Shown: positions 45,329-58,835 of the stretch, one piece after another
How the letters are laid out: each line of letters opens with the position of its first letter
Position numbering within the stretch: the stretch's first letter is position 1
Source: Calocera cornea HHB12733
Taxonomy: Eukaryota > Basidiomycota > Dacrymycetes > Dacrymycetales > Dacrymycetaceae
Direction of reading: 5' to 3'
NCBI GenBank assembly: GCA_001632435.1
Contig: KV423953.1
Coordinates: 149,553 to 213,552, forward strand
Length of the DNA: 64,000 nt
Position numbers and translations under genes: made by a program
Notes under the pieces: model-generated
The model's database searches: none
Seen by the model: the letters and a program-made list of their open reading frames with translations, nothing else
What the model was told of the DNA's origin: nothing

Positions 45329-47247
45329 TCATTCTAGCCGGGACATCTCCACCCCCGCGACGAGCTCCTCCTCTGCTGGGCTCGGCCGGAGGATGGGCAA
45401 ACCCCGGAGCCCGACAACGTCGATCACGAGCGCTATGATCGCCGTGGCGAAACAGACCCAGGCGGCCGCGTGATACCCGGGGAGGAGCGCGCTGGGCGAC
45501 GAGCCCAGGGCGCCGCCCTTGGAGTTGGAGACGGCGGTGGCTACGGCGGAGGAGGTGGCGATGCCTAGGGCGGTCGCGAGCTGCGGAGGAGTGAGTGGGA
45601 GGACGAGGAATGTGGGGACGTCCGGCTAACTCGCGTAGTCACGTTGAAGATGCTACCGGCCAGCGCCTGATCCTGCGCCGGGACGGCAGCAGAGATGTGG
45701 ATGTTTGCCACCGCGTAGGCTGCGTCGGGCCCTGCGCATGCTCGGGATGAGCAAAGTTCTCCGCACCACGTTGGAGAACCACGTACCGACTGTGAACAGC
45801 ATGACCCAGAACATCATCCACCAATAGTTGTACTGGGGCTGCACGAACGCGAATATCACAGGCGCTGCTATGCTCCCCGCTAACCCGAGAGCAATGAGCC
45901 ACACGGGCCGCATGCGGCTGATCAGGTAGCCTGCGAGCGTGTTGATCCCCAGGCCGGCGATGCCCATAGGAAGTATACGCAGGGCGGTCTGGATGGGCGA
46001 GAGCTGTAGGACGAGCTGGTAACTACCCAGTCATATTAGCCACGCAGAAGCACGCATGGAAGCATGAATCCACTAGACCGTCTCAAAGTACGTCAACGCG
46101 TTGAAGCCCCACCACGCGCAGAAGACCAGCGCTAGGATCATGCCGAAGTTCGGAATTTTGAAGAGGCTCGGCGGCATGAGTGTCGCAGCACCAGCCTTTT
46201 CCCGGTGCACCTCCCATCGGATGAAGCCTACGAGGAGCACCACAGAGAGCACGAGAAGAACCGGGATGTACGGAGTGGCCCATCCCTGTGGCGCAGACTG
46301 CGCATCACTGCGTCACATGATCAGTCATCATCAACACAATTCCGTTTATGGTACCCACGTCAAGGCAAAGGTCAACATGGCGAACCCGAGCGTGCTCAGG
46401 ACGGCGCCGATCCAGTCGATCCGCGCCAGGCGCTTTAGCACCGCCTCGTGATAGTCCGCAGTGCGGTCCGGGGGGATGCAGAACCAGGACATGATGCTGA
46501 ATATCGCAGCCAGGGTGCTCTGGATCCAGAAGAGCGATGGCCAGGATGCGTAGGTCTCGCATAGTACACCGCCTGGCAAACGTCAGTTTCCTCCTTACGG
46601 GGTAGCAGCTGCATACCTAGGCAAAGCCCGGCAATGTACCCGATCGCTTGGGCGGCTCCAACCGCAGCGAATGCGGTGGTCTTGATGGGACCTGATAGCT
46701 GAGAGCCAAGGATACCCATCCCCGCGGGGGTGTTTGCGGCCGCTCCCAGGCCCATGAGTCCATTAAGGACGATGAACGCGATCTGGTCGTGTGAGAAAGC
46801 AGCGGCCAGGCTTCTACAGTAACAGTACAGGCAGTAAGCGATCGGGCTGCGGCGCAATGAAGGGCAGAGCCGCGCACAGGATCGACACCCACGCTGTGCC
46901 GAGTACGAACAGAAGGCGACGACCAAGGACGTCGGCAAGCTTCCCTGTGCAGGCATAAGCTCTGGTCGACTGGGCGCTAGAAGAGCTGTATACCGCTCGG
47001 AAGCAGGAAGCAGCCGAAGGTCAGGGCATAGGCGGATAAACACCACTGCAGGTTCGGCTCCGGGATGTCGAGACTTTGTTGGATGGTCGACAATGCGACC
47101 GTCAAGCCTCCTTGCAGGAAGTTCTGTTATCGTGATTTACGTGAGCACGATGTTGACAATGAGATACGTAATGATGCTGACATTGAGGACATTGGCGCCG
47201 CAGACGCAGCCAATGACGAACCATGTCCGCGTGGCGGAGAGACCCAT
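45329..47247 (-). CDS. MFS transporter, DHA2 (Atr1-like) type
   Basis: Major-facilitator drug/proton antiporter of the 14-helix type (family knowledge). Nine exons on the minus strand: 47247-47182, 47123-46994, 46944-46878, 46813-46617, 46572-46355, 46297-46079, 46015-45787, 45731-45643, 45580-45329; sum checks, 488 residues. Splicing restores LNNFLQGGLTVALSTI, motif A as SGKLADVLGRR, GLGAAANTPAGMGILG, LARIDWIGAVLSTLGFAML and VPAQDQALAGSIFN. What looks like a frameshift near 45780 is a 55-nt GTACGT...GCAG intron. Two donors (exon 1 and exon 6) are weak and those joints are less certain. The N-terminus is short for the family. Substrate unknown. Confidence 0.82.
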
Positions 47248-47797
47248 GGGCGTGCGAGAAGGACAGAAGCTGCAGTCAAGGCTAGAACGTGTGTGTGTGT
47301 GTGTATAATTAGGTCAGTTCCTGGCCAGCGCAGAAGCTTCCTGGACTACTATCGCATACCCCGCTAAGCAGATTTGAACAAGCAAGGCAGGCAGGTGACG
47401 AGCGGCGGCTACCCTTGCATTATTCATTCGTCCCGTTGAGCCAAGCGTTGTGTAATCTAGGATTTGAATGAGGCCGTGCGGGCGATATAGTCCGGGGGGC
47501 GTGCCGGCGGCGGCAGCGCACGTTGACGCGCCGTCTGACGTCGTTGTAGAGCCAGGCGGAAGCGAACAGCCCGAAAAGGAGACAGAGCGTCACCGCACAA
47601 CTCGAACGCCACTAAGGGCCACCTCCCTGCTAGTCTCACAATCGTGGGCACGGCACAAACAAGGCCGCGCTAACTACGTCCGGCGTCAACTCTGAGCCCC
47701 CGTCCCCTCCATTCCATCCCATCCCATCCACGCTAGCTCTCTCCTCCTCTTCCTTTCCTCTCATCCCATCGTCGGCCTTCTCATCGCTGCCCAAACA
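47248..47797. other. Divergent promoter region
   Basis: Between the MFS gene (-) and tricalbin (+). A (GT)n run at about 47289-47300 is followed by ATAATTAG. No gene. Confidence 0.5.
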
Positions 47798-50700
47798 ATG
47801 GCGGCGCCCAATGCCAAGGACTATGCAGGTCCAACCATGCCCGCAGTCACCATCACCCCGCCAGACCAGATAGCGGATCCTGCCACGGTGGTCAACGGCA
47901 TACAAAAAGATGCGGAGAAGGGCGCGGCCGTCTTCACCTTCGATCCCAACGCAACCCCGGAGCAGAAGGCGGCTGTAGCCAACAAGCAGGCGCAGGCGCA
48001 AGGGCTCGGGAAGAAGACTGAGAACAAGGCTGCCGGTACGCATACACCTGTCCTGCGCAAGACACATCTCACTGACCGATATCGACAGAACTCGTCGTGG
48101 GATCTGGCAAAGGACCTGCCGTCAAGCCGACCATCTCGATCAACGATGTCAAGGTCACCAAGGAGGGCGACAAGAACGTCGATGCGGGCGCAGCAAGGGA
48201 AATGCCCGGCGGAGTCGGCGACGTCTTCCAGATCCCCGAGTGGTACCGTGTTGGCTGGAGGTCAGCAGGCGGGATCGACAGGCCCGGCGCGATGACGACG
48301 AAGGACGTCTTGAACGCACCTGCGAAGCCACCCAGTGTGCTCTCCCAGTACATCCCCGAGACGTACTACGGTTCATGGTACTGGGACGCAGCCGTTATCG
48401 TCATGGCCGTTGCGTTCACCCACCTTCTCACGGTACTGCACATGGGCTGGGGATGGCTCTTCATCCTCATGGCCACCTGCGGCACGTACTACTCCGTGTC
48501 AAACGAGCGCATGCGCGAGCGGTGCAGAGACGACATCCGTCGCGAGCTGATCAAGAACCGAGCGCCGGTCGACCCCGAGACGGCCGAGTGGATCAACTCC
48601 TTCCTCGAGCGCTTCTGGCTCATCTACGAGAACGTCCTCAGCACCACCGTTGTCCAGTCCGTCGAGGCGCAGCTTGCGGTCAACACGCCGCCTATGGTCG
48701 AGTCGATGCATCTGACTACCTTCGTCCTCGGCAACAAGGCGCCGCGTATCGACATGGTCAAGACCTACCCCAGGACAGACGACGATGTCGTCCTCATGGA
48801 GTGGAAGCTGTCGTTCACACCGAACGACTCGTCCAACACGACCCTGAAAAAGGCTGCCGATCGCGTCAACCCCAAGATCGTCTTCGAGATCACCGTCGGC
48901 AAGTCACTCGCCAAGATCACGCTGCCCATTCTCCTCGAAAACTTCGAGTTCCGTGTGCATGTTCAGATCAAGCTCGACTTGATGACGGCCCCGCCGCACG
49001 CGAAGAGGCTCGAGATAAGCTTTATGGAGAAGCCATTCTTCGACTTCGAGCTTAAGCCAATCGGTGGTGAGACGTTCGGCTTCGACATTGGATTTGTGCG
49101 TACGATAACCATATCACCTTCCCTGCGACTAACTTCATTTGTCTTCTAGATCCCGGGCCTTCGCACTGGCATCCGCGACATGGTGCACTCGGTCCTTGGA
49201 CCCATGATGTATGCGCCGAACGCCTACGTACTCGACCTCGCCCAGCTCTTGTCTGGAGCGCCGCTCGACAGTGCTATCGGTGTTCTGCAGGTCCGCCTCG
49301 TCTCCGCGCGCGGTATCAAGGGTGTCAAGGTCACCGGCGGTGCTCCCGACCCCTACGTCTCCGTATCCATCAATGAGCGCGAGGAACTGGCTCGCACCAA
49401 GTATCAACCGTCTACCTACAACCCCTACTGGGGCGAGGTCAAATTCCTCCTTGTCAGTTCCCTCAAGGAGCCCCTAACCCTCAACATCATGGACTACAAC
49501 GAGCATCGCAAGGATATGCAACTCGGAACCGTCACTTGGCCCATGGATACGCTGGAGCAGGATGCAGAGCAGGACGAGATAGTGGGCAAGATCATGCGTG
49601 ATGGGCGGGAGATGGGCGAGATCCAGTTCGACGTGTGCGTAGACTCCTTCCCGTCCATCCAAGTTACATGCTGACATGCAACAGCTCATTCTTCCCTGTG
49701 TTGCAACCTTTGAAGGGTGCCACAGGCGAACCCGAGCCTTTGCCTGACACCAGTGCGTAATCGCCCGGCTCACCTGTAATCTTCCGCTGACCGTCCTCCA
49801 GAAACGGGCATTCTCCGCCTCACACTGCACCAGGCGAAGGAGCTTGACACCAGCAAGACTGGATCTCTCACCGTCAGGGAACTCAATCCGTATGCGAAGG
49901 TCTCCCTCGGCACCCAGGAAGTACACAGGACGAAACTCGCCAAAGGCACGAACAACCCAGTATGGGAATCCGCCAAGGAAATGCTTATCCCAGACCGTCA
50001 TGCTCGCAATGCCGTCATTACCGTCCAAATCATTGACGACCGCGACATCCTTACCGACCCAGTCGTGGGCCGACTCAGTATCACGGTTGACGAGCTGCTC
50101 AAGGCTAAAGAGATGGATCGCGATCGCTTCCCGCTGACCGGCTGCAAGACTGGCTGGGTGCGCATGAGTGCCGAATGGAAGCCACTCAACATGGCTGGCA
50201 GCATTGAGGGAGCAAGCGCTTACGTACCTCCAATCGGAGTCGTCAGGCTTTGGATCCAGAAAGCTGTTGAGGTCCAGAACGTTGAAGCGCTCATGGGTGG
50301 CAAGAGTGATCCATATGTTCGCGTCATGCTTAACGGAGTCATCAAAGCCCGCACGGAAGTCGTTAACAACAGTAAGCGCACTTTGCAACTCAGGAAGGAC
50401 ATCCTTAACCATGCAACTAGATCTCAACCCTGAGTGGGACCAGATCATATATGTGCCCGTCCATCAGTTGCGTGAGAGCCTTCTGCTGGAGATCATGGAC
50501 TATCAGAATATGACGAAGGTGAGTTTTATGGATGAAATGACGCTTGACTCGAAATCTGACGCCGATCAGGACCGCTCACTTGGGTCTGTCGAGCTGAAGC
50601 TCACCGATCTCGCGGCAGTGGGTGGAGACTCCCGTATCCCTTACACCTCTAAGGGCAAGCGCGAAAATGCCGCTCCTATCCGGCTTGATAAGGGCCAGAA

Positions 50701-52944
50701 TATGTACAAGGGGAAGCTGCACTACGTGGCAGAATTCTTGCCGGGCGTACACCTCAAGAACGCAACATTCGACGAAGCTGGGAACGAGCTCGAGGACACC
50801 ATTGCTGAGGCGAAAGCTACAGAGAACACAGATGGCGGCGTTGTGAAGACACCCAAGACTGCTGACACGGATGGAACTGGCCGCGGTCGGTCCGGCTCTG
50901 TTTCCTCCGTTGCCCCGACGCCAGCAACTCCTGCGCCTACTGTTCGAGCTGATGGGGTGCCGGCGAAGGAACCCGCTCGAAAGGCATCAATGGAGAGCAT
51001 CAAGTCCTATGATGAGTCACGGGTAGATGAAGGCATTGAAATGACGTCGGAGGAAGTCCTGAAGAGCCGTGAGTGCCATGCGTTGTGCCTGTGATTGGCC
51101 ATTAACCCCCTTCAGAATCGGGCATTGTTGCTTTCAATGCCATTTCAGGCACGCTTGCAAAAAAGAGCCGGCTGGAAATCTTGCTCGACGAGGGATACTG
51201 GCCTGCCTTTGGCACAATCCAAGCACGCAGCGTTCACGCCAAATGGGACCAGGTTGGGGAAGGCTTTATCAAGGAGCTTGATTTCAGCCAGGTTTGGCTT
51301 CGCCTCAACGAGCACGAAGAGGGTGACAAGGAAGAGATCGTTGCTGAGCTCAGAATGGATAGCAAGAAGTTCTTGGAAATGACATTGGTGTGTAGTGGCA
51401 GCTAGACATCGCAACACGCCCGACTTACGCCTGTTTTAGGACAAGCCCTCGACATTCACCCTGACTCGCGACGGTGGCAGCAATAAGAGCATGGTAGAAG
51501 TCCGGACACGCTATATCCCTGTGGATGTCGTGCTCGAACCCCGCGAAAGCGTGAACAGTGAGCGAGATCGCGCGAGTCTGCTGCACATGTACTGAGACTA
51601 TGTTGCAGATATGGGTATTCTGTCTGTTACGCTCCTAAGTGGACACAACATTCGTGGTGTAGATCGTCGAGGAACGTCCGACCCTTACGTCGTCTTCGAG
51701 CTCAATGGACAGAAGGTATTCAAATCGGAGGCCAAAAAGAAAACAGTATCACCGGAATGGAATGAAAATTTCACTGTTACTGTCGTAAGTATTGATTATA
51801 TTGCTGGTCGCTACATAGCTGAATATGGTACAGCCATCCCGTGTCGCGGCCCACTTCACCCTCGAGACCTTCGACTGGAATCAGATCGAACAGGCCAAGT
51901 CTCTTGGCGAGGGTACTATTGACATCACCGGATTGGAGCCTTTCCTGGCCTCCGAGGTGACGGTCCCAATCTCTCATGACAAGCATGGTGATTCTGGGGA
52001 CATCAAGCTTCGCTTGGTGTTTACACCTCAAATCATTGCCCGCACGCGCCAACCGACCAGCACCTTCGGTGCCGCTGGCCGAGCCATGACTCGCGTTGGC
52101 ACTATCCCACTCGCTGGAGGACGTGCTATCGTCACCGGTGTTGGTCACGGGGTATCTGGCCTTGGTCACGGCGTCGTAGGGGTTGGGTCAGGGATCGGCC
52201 ACGGCATCGGAGATGTGGGTGCTGGCATTGGCAAAGCCACAGGCATATTCCGCCGCAAAGACAAGGATAATGGCAGCGTGATCCTGGAAGAGGAAGTTGT
52301 CCCTGCCCCACGTGTCGCGAACCCAGCCGGTGTTGCCACTATTGCCCCCAGTTCCGTCCCAGGAAGTCCCGAGGCCAGCTTCATCGAGGGAACCAGTCAG
52401 ACAGGCTACCTGCGCGTCCGTGTTGTTGGCGCCAAGAACCTTCCTGGCGGCGATTCCCTCAAGCCGGAAGTGCATCTGCGTGTGGGGGAGAAGGAATTCA
52501 AGACAAAGCATGCTAAAGGCGCTACGCCGGAGTGGTATGCATGTCTCACCTTCGCGTCTCACCCACTTCTAATGTCTATGGCAGGGATGAAACTTTCCCT
52601 TTCATGATCACCTCGGCACTTAAAACGCTTATCATCGAGGTGCTCGATCATAAGACCATCGGGAAGGACAAGGAGGTCGCAGAGGCGACTGTTGATGTGA
52701 GCGACTTCGTCTGCTTCCGTTTAGTCCGTCGCTAACCGCCCGCCAGATCTGGCAACAAATTTCGTCTGCTTCCACAGCTGACAGTTGGGTGGATCTTAAA
52801 CCTCAAGGTCAGCTCCATGTGCGGCTCGAATTCTCTCCTGGAGGGGGCCAAACACCGCCCCGAAGCAGCGTGTCCATGACTGGGCTGAGCCGGATTCAGA
52901 CGCCATCCAAAGGGAGCCCTTCGCGCTTGAGTACGAAAGGCTAA
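47798..52944 (+). CDS. Tricalbin: SMP and multi-C2 ER-plasma membrane tether
   Basis: Tethers ER to plasma membrane and moves lipids (family knowledge). Thirteen exons: 47798-48035, 48089-49095, 49150-49634, 49685-49752, 49802-50371, 50421-50518, 50570-51068, 51116-51387, 51440-51557, 51609-51784, 51834-52534, 52585-52696, 52747-52944; sum checks, 1513 residues, the usual size. A membrane hairpin at about 180-230 (VIVMAVAFTHLLTVLHMGWG) is followed by the SMP domain (ETAEWINSFLERFWLIYE, about 250-430). Five C2 domains follow, starting near GVLQVRLVSARG, GILRLTLHQAKEL, GVVRLWIQKAVEV, GILSVTLLSGHNI and GYLRVRVVGAKNL; the first, third and fourth keep the DPYV calcium-loop motif. A Gly-rich linker (GVGHGVSGLGHGVVGVG) precedes the last C2. 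Confidence 0.95.
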
Positions 52945-53186
52945 TCGTTTTCTTCATTTTGTTGCTTTTGTGTTGATCTCTCAATGATATACCAATCCTT
53001 ACCGTACATGACGACCATGATGCACTCACTTCACACACTTTACGCGCTTATTTCTGTTGTAGCTCTGTCTCAAACGCGAAGCGGAACATTTCCTGTACTT
53101 GCTTAAGTATACATTCAGGAGCATGTGGCTCAGCAATATTACATCCACGAATTACATCGAAGCCACAGAAAAACATTAATGCCCGC

Positions 53187-55768
53187 TCAAGCTTGAGAAG
53201 CGAGTCTGAATGGGGTGAGTGGCTGATCTAGGTGAGGGAGAAATCGCTTGCTTACCCTGATCCTCTTCCCGTACACCTGCAGAATCGGGATGACCGCAAA
53301 GAAGATGAACACCACAATCGCTGCTTCGCAACCGAATACAACCAAGGCTCCCGATTTCTCCGACCAAGGAACCTGGAAATAGGCGACGGCAAAACCTGCA
53401 AATGTGCGCCAGAGGTTGAACAGGCTAGGAATGACTTAGAATCATGGGTCAGCAATGGGGATTGGACTTACGCGCTGACTTCGCCCTCTGAAATGGCGCA
53501 CGTCAGGTCCTGGTTCTAAAGCATACACTCTCGACTCACGATAGGCGGGGAACGCATCTGACATGTAGGTATACATGGCAGAAATAATGATCATCATCCC
53601 AAGCGTGAATAGGCCCCACCCAAAGACCAAACCTAGCAATGATGAGTACGGCAAACCGTCATTGTACTAGTCGGCTCACCAGCTACGCTGAGATGATTCT
53701 GGAGGGTGCCGCCCAAACACATGAGGCCTGCGAAGTTCAATAGAGAACCAATATAGCACATCCACAATCGAGCCTCCGGCTCAAAGACTCCGTTATGCTT
53801 TCTGATGTAGTTGTTCGTAAAGAAATCCTGCTTGTTGTAAGCTGATGTCAAGACCAATTATTTAACGGGTCACCTGTAAGTAATGAGAGACAATCTCTCC
53901 TAGGACTGTGGCGATGATGGGCGTCAGGTAGAACACCGCGACAGCATCACCTGTTTGGAATGAGTACACGCCAGGATGTGAGAGCCGTGTTACCCGCCCG
54001 AAAAAGAATATCCCAAGGGAGGTGGAGATTGTAGGAAAACGACGAGCCTAGAGAGGGTGTGAATGCTGGCTGGGCAGGGTTCGCTGTAGATACTCACGTG
54101 GTGTTGATTCCTAGGAAGTCTTCAGGTCAGGTCAGCTGCTTTTGAGAGGAGACAGAGGCGAACCAATAGCCCTGAACTTCCGTTAGCACTCGCAACATTC
54201 AACGTGCGCTGAATGACTGACCAAGCAAAGTTAAGAGCGACATAGGCAAGGCTTTGGAAGAACTAGATAAGTACGGCGTACATTCGCAGAGTTACGTGCA
54301 GCTTACGAGAGGATCTCCTGTGGCTGGATATTTACCAGGAACGGCCTCCAGAACGATGTCCAGAATGGCATGCGGAAGTGACGTCGATTATACCCGGTAA
54401 CGCCGATCAAGGCTTTGATACGAGCCCATAATCCAGTTTCAATGGGAGGTCGGTCCTTGTTATCGCGCTCATACAGTGCTGGATAGTACATAAACTGACT
54501 GAGGTGGATCCGGAGATACAAGTGCAACATACTTTCATCCATGAACAGTACGATCAAGAGGACCACGATGCCCTCGTAGCTGACAAGTATGTCAGTGGGT
54601 TGTACCTCGCAGCGACGATTGAGCATACATGCAGCCGATTCCGTAAGCCCACCTCCAAGTTTGTCGCTGCACCAAGAAGCCGAACAAGAATGGTCCTGAG
54701 GCTTGTCAGACATGGTCGACATAGGTCCGTCGTCAAGCTTACCCAAATATGGAGAAACGACGAAGCCAAACGCCCAGGCGTTCAACATTCGCGCTTCCTA
54801 AAGAACTTCTGAGGGTTCGCTCGAACCTCATATGGGAAGAATTACCTGGTGGAAGAAGAAGCTGACAATGAAATCAGCCAATGCCGTCAGAATAACAACG
54901 ACGAACGAATACGCACATGTCACGGACAATGTAGAGACCCGTCACTTGGGGAGCTGCATCATTCGTTAGCGTGGGCTCGAAACTGGCTCTCCTGACTGCG
55001 ACGTACCCGTACTGAAGAACGCCGTAAGGCACCTCATACCAGCAAATGTTGCCAAGTCGGGCGCCACAGTGCAGCCGATGAGGAAGGCGACCCCAAGAAC
55101 CTGAGACCAGAACAGAATAGGAAGACGGCCGAGAACTGGGAGAACCCGTCAGCGCGGTTTCCGAGCTGGCTGGAGCAGTTATAACTAGCCATTAACGAGT
55201 ATCACAGCAACCACACCCCCTGGTCCCAGAAGAAAGATTGACCAATTGGAAGTAAGGTTGCTGAGCGAATGTAAGTGTAGGACGTGGGCTCATAGCTTGG
55301 TACGCACTTGACATGGTTGACCGTGGTGTTGAACTGCTCCGCCAGCGGGAACAAGCTGGCAATTCCGATACTGGAGTTGAAGTCGGGTACAATGGAAGCC
55401 ATTGTCAGGACAACAAGAGTGAGCATCTTCTTTCTCAAAGACCAGTTCAAGGGATCGCGTGGGTCCTCTGTGGGCTGAGGCCAGAGGATGTACTTCCCGT
55501 CCGGCGTGAGCTTGAAGAGGTCGGCGACGTGGGCACCGTACTCGCGCCTTGCTTCTTCAATCTCAACAACGAGACGCCCATTCTGATGTGCAGCGTCCAG
55601 GAGCTCGAGGTGAGTGGTCAGCTCGCGCTCCATCGTATTCTCGACCCTTGAGTCATTCGGCTTCTCTCCGACGGGATGATAACCAGGCGCTGTGTTGCCA
55701 TTGCCGTTAGGCGAGGCTTCAGACGCCGTGTTCGTTACCGCGTTCTTCTCTGGATCGATAGCCGACAT
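53187..55768 (-). CDS. MFS transporter (fungal DHA1-like, multi-intron)
   Basis: Membrane transporter with about 12 helices. First exons resolved on the minus strand: 55768-55308, 55260-55190, then from 55135. Later exons are recognisable but not all boundaries are fixed. Landmarks: TPDGKYILWPQPTEDPRDP before helix 1, NLTSNWSIFLLGPGG, LGRLPILFWSQVLG, EARMLNAWAFGFVVSPYL, IETGLWARIKALIGVTGY, NGVFEPEARLWMCYIG, GLVFGWGLFTLGMM and FAVAYFQVPWSEKSG, ending VYGKRIRLASQA after a last splice. These are in the order of a large basidiomycete MFS family of unknown substrate. The second intron (55189-55136) seems to begin GC instead of GT. The final short exon and stop at 53187-53189 are tentative. Confidence 0.75.
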
Positions 55769-57135
55769 CGTGAGCGAAGGGCACCAAGTGTGAGGTAGAG
55801 GCGGGGCTAGCGAGAAGTGGGAACAGGCACAAGGTGCAAGGCCTCTCAACGCCCGAGCTGGTCCCCTTTAAGATGCAACTCATGCGGTCGGATGCTAACA
55901 TGTCCTGTGAAGGCCTCCTTCTCCCCGCACCATACAATCCACGATCGGCTGGCGATCGTGGATCTCGCCGTACCTGGTGACCGCATATCAGATGCAGAAG
56001 GACAGCGACATAGAAGCGCGGCGCGTGTCGCTGCTGAACATTCACCCAGATCGATCCGTGCAAGCTTCTGTACAAATAGCCGCTCACGTGTTGCGCATTG
56101 TGCCAAACTGCCCAAAGTTGGACGACTTGGTGATAGGTCCCCGACTATGTCCGAGCGCCTAAGCTGCTGCGTGGCGTCGAGCTCGGCGAGGGAACGCGAT
56201 GCTGTGGCAGCGGTAACGCGGGGTAATGAATTTACCCCGACCGCCAAGGGTTCTCCATACACGTCATATGGAAAGCCTAAATTGGGCAATGTCTCATTCC
56301 ACCCAACAGGATCCGAAGGGCGGCACTTGCATTGTGCCTAAGTCTGATAGATACGCACGTAATTTCGAGGGACGGTTCGGAGCTCCGGACGCCGAGCGGT
56401 CCACGGTCTACGGCTCCTTCTAACAACTGTGGTCGTAAATTCCCGAGGACTCCTGATGATAACCGGCAATTCGAGGTTCCGCAACAACCCAATTCCTACA
56501 GCATCCGAAGGTTCGCCAAGTCGCCGACATGTTTCACAGACACCGATTCCAATCCCTGCACAATGTGTTACCAGGTTCTGGTAGCTTTACCAAACATTCA
56601 CGTCAGATGTACCTTCCTCCAAGGTGCCTTTCTGACCGTGGCGAGGCGCTGGGCGTTCGGCAGCATTGTGCGTCTCATGTATGCATGCTCGAGCACCAGA
56701 TCTTACCGCATTCCCCATACATCTCGGCGAACCTCACTACTATCCGATGCACAAGCGAGTCGCGCGATGAAGAAACACATGTGGCGAGTAAGCTGTAGCA
56801 GTGCGTCATGGGTCAATGGGTCAAGATGCAGGGCAGGGACGCTCGTCAGACATATACACCCGTGCAGGGTGCGCTCTCGGAGTGAGCAAAAGCCCCCTGA
56901 GCATCAGGATTCAAGTAGACAACAAGGCGCACATGAATTGCTTGGTCTATGTACATTTTGTTCAAGTGACAGACGGTGATGGGGGCGTAATAATGCATGA
57001 ATGTGAACGACGCAACGTCACACGCATTGTTCGTGATCGTTCATGAGCATGAAGTATAAGAAAAGGGGTACGCAGGGGAATCGCCATGTTTGAGACCAGG
57101 AGAACGATGAGAAGAAAAAAGCAGTGGGATCGCGC
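55769..57135. other. Intergenic, no gene seen
   Basis: About 1.4 kb, moderate GC, short frames on both strands without motifs. Confidence 0.5.
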
Positions 57136-58452
57136 TTACCACCGGATCCAGAAGATGAGAGCGACGAACAGCCAGAACATGCGGAACACAATCGTCATGA
57201 TGAGCGCCTTGCGGACGCTGGCGTAGAAATTTGCCAGTGCCGATCCGGACCAGTTGATCCTCCGGTCATGTGCACCCATTGTGCGGTAGCTCTCCTTCCA
57301 CCCACGAATGACCTTGCGATACCGTTTTCCGAAGGCCCAGAGCCAGAAGTTGACGTCCGGCATGTCGAACCGCGGGAAGATGGAGGTGAGGGACATGGAC
57401 AGCGGTCGCGGGAAGGACAGGTCGGTCGTTCCGGCGCGCATCTGCGCCACGAGGTCGAGCGTCATGCCGAGCGACATGCCCCACACTTTGAGCTCTTCAG
57501 ATGGCTGTCCTTGTTGCTCTTGGGGGGTGACCTCCCGCGACTTGCCCTTCTCCCCTGACGCGGGAATAACAGTCGTCACCTGCTGCGAGGACAAGACGAT
57601 AGCGCCGAAGTGCATCTGGCCGCCCAGCAAAAGGGTACGAAGAGCAACACGGATCATGCGGGACTGAGGGGCCATACGTGAGGCGACATCGAGCGAGATC
57701 GTTCCCATGTTAGGTGTGAGGGTTGCAAGCAGGTTGAGAGGGATCCAATATGCCCGGGTCTCGGGCTCCAAGTCCTACAAGCAAAGTAAGCACGATAAGC
57801 GAAGATAAGCGTGCATATAGGTACTCACATCGCCGAAGTCCAACTGACCGCCATCCGGCGTCAAGCACAAGAACACGAACGGAGTGAGGACCATGAGCAG
57901 GCGCTTGCCCAGCTTGCTCGTCACCTCCCTGTCGTCCATCTGGCCCACGCACTCGTACTCCCTCGAGTCGGCCAGGTCGATGCCGACCTGCTCCCAGCAC
58001 TCGCGCATCGCGGTGTAGAGCGCGCCCTCGTCCTCTGCGTGCTGCTTGCCGCCGGGGAAGGCGAGCGTGTCGGTGCGCGGGAGGAAGAGGACCTCTGCGC
58101 GGGACTCGGGCTGGGTGACCCATGGTTGGGAGAAGAAGTTTTGCAGGGTGACGGGCTGGGCGGAAGGCGCTGGATGCGAAGATGGAGGAGGGCGGACGCG
58201 AATGATGATGGCTACGCTTGCGCGAGCTGGTTGCCTGCAAGGAGGTCAGCATCCATGGCACGATCAGAAGTTAGTGACGTACGTAGCAGGCGACGAGATG
58301 ATGCGGGGCGGGGTGGCCCGGATGTTGCGCAGAGCATGAGCGAGCAACCGGATGGTCTCTGGGCATGTCAGGTCAGTGATGTCCCCGACAGCAAGCTGTA
58401 TGCGCTGTTGTTTACCTGGCGCCTTTGCTGCCGGGTCTGACGAGGAAGCCAT
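57136..58452 (-). CDS. Nudix-domain protein with C-terminal membrane anchor
   Basis: Nudix hydrolases cleave nucleoside diphosphates linked to another group. Four exons on the minus strand: 58452-58416, 58358-58283, 58234-57829, 57774-57136; sum checks, 385 residues. The Nudix region is at about 65-175: LFLPRTDTLAFPGGKQHAED leads into YTAMRECWEQVGIDL. The core REUxEExGU reads RECWEQVGI, with Gln in place of the second Glu. This resembles the NUDT8/Pcd1 (CoA pyrophosphatase) branch. The second half is a long extension ending in a hydrophobic segment (IVFRMFWLFVALIFW) followed by IRW, a likely tail anchor. Head-to-head with the WD40 gene across about 380 bp. Activity uncertain because of the substituted metal ligand. 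Confidence 0.82.
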
Positions 58453-58835
58453 TTGAGAGAGGGATGTGGGCCCCCGCAGATTGACTCGTGCAGTCGCTAT
58501 ATGAACAGCGATCAATGGGACGGTGACGTGACGAGGGCCGGGCGAAGGGGGGCGAAGAGTGTAGAGGGTCGATAACAGCGGGCGGGCGCGGGTGCTCCAG
58601 CAAAGGGATCGGCCCCAATGAATTTCAGCTGGGGAAGGCATCTTCTCGGCAGGGACGCGCCACCCGCCGAGGGCCAGGCGCGGTGGCGGGGCCGACTCGG
58701 AGGTCCCTCGCTGGCGTTCTGGCGCGCGTCCCTGACAGCGTCCACTTCGGGAACCACAAGGCCGTGTGGCATTCGAAAGCCTCATCCACTAGGACCATTT
58801 GCCCACCCTCTCGGTCATTACCGGGCGACCTGTTC
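58453..58835. other. Divergent promoter between Nudix and WD40 genes
   Basis: 383 bp. An in-frame upstream ATG exists at 58683 for the WD40 gene, but the extension is not WD-like. Confidence 0.5.

Noticed and set aside
45732..45786. Apparent frameshift making the DHA2 transporter a pseudogene
   Set aside because: A 55-nt GTACGT...GCAG intron restores the family sequence and total length is a multiple of three.
58683..58835. Upstream in-frame start for the WD40 protein
   Set aside because: The added 51 residues are not WD-like, and the length without them matches WDR83.
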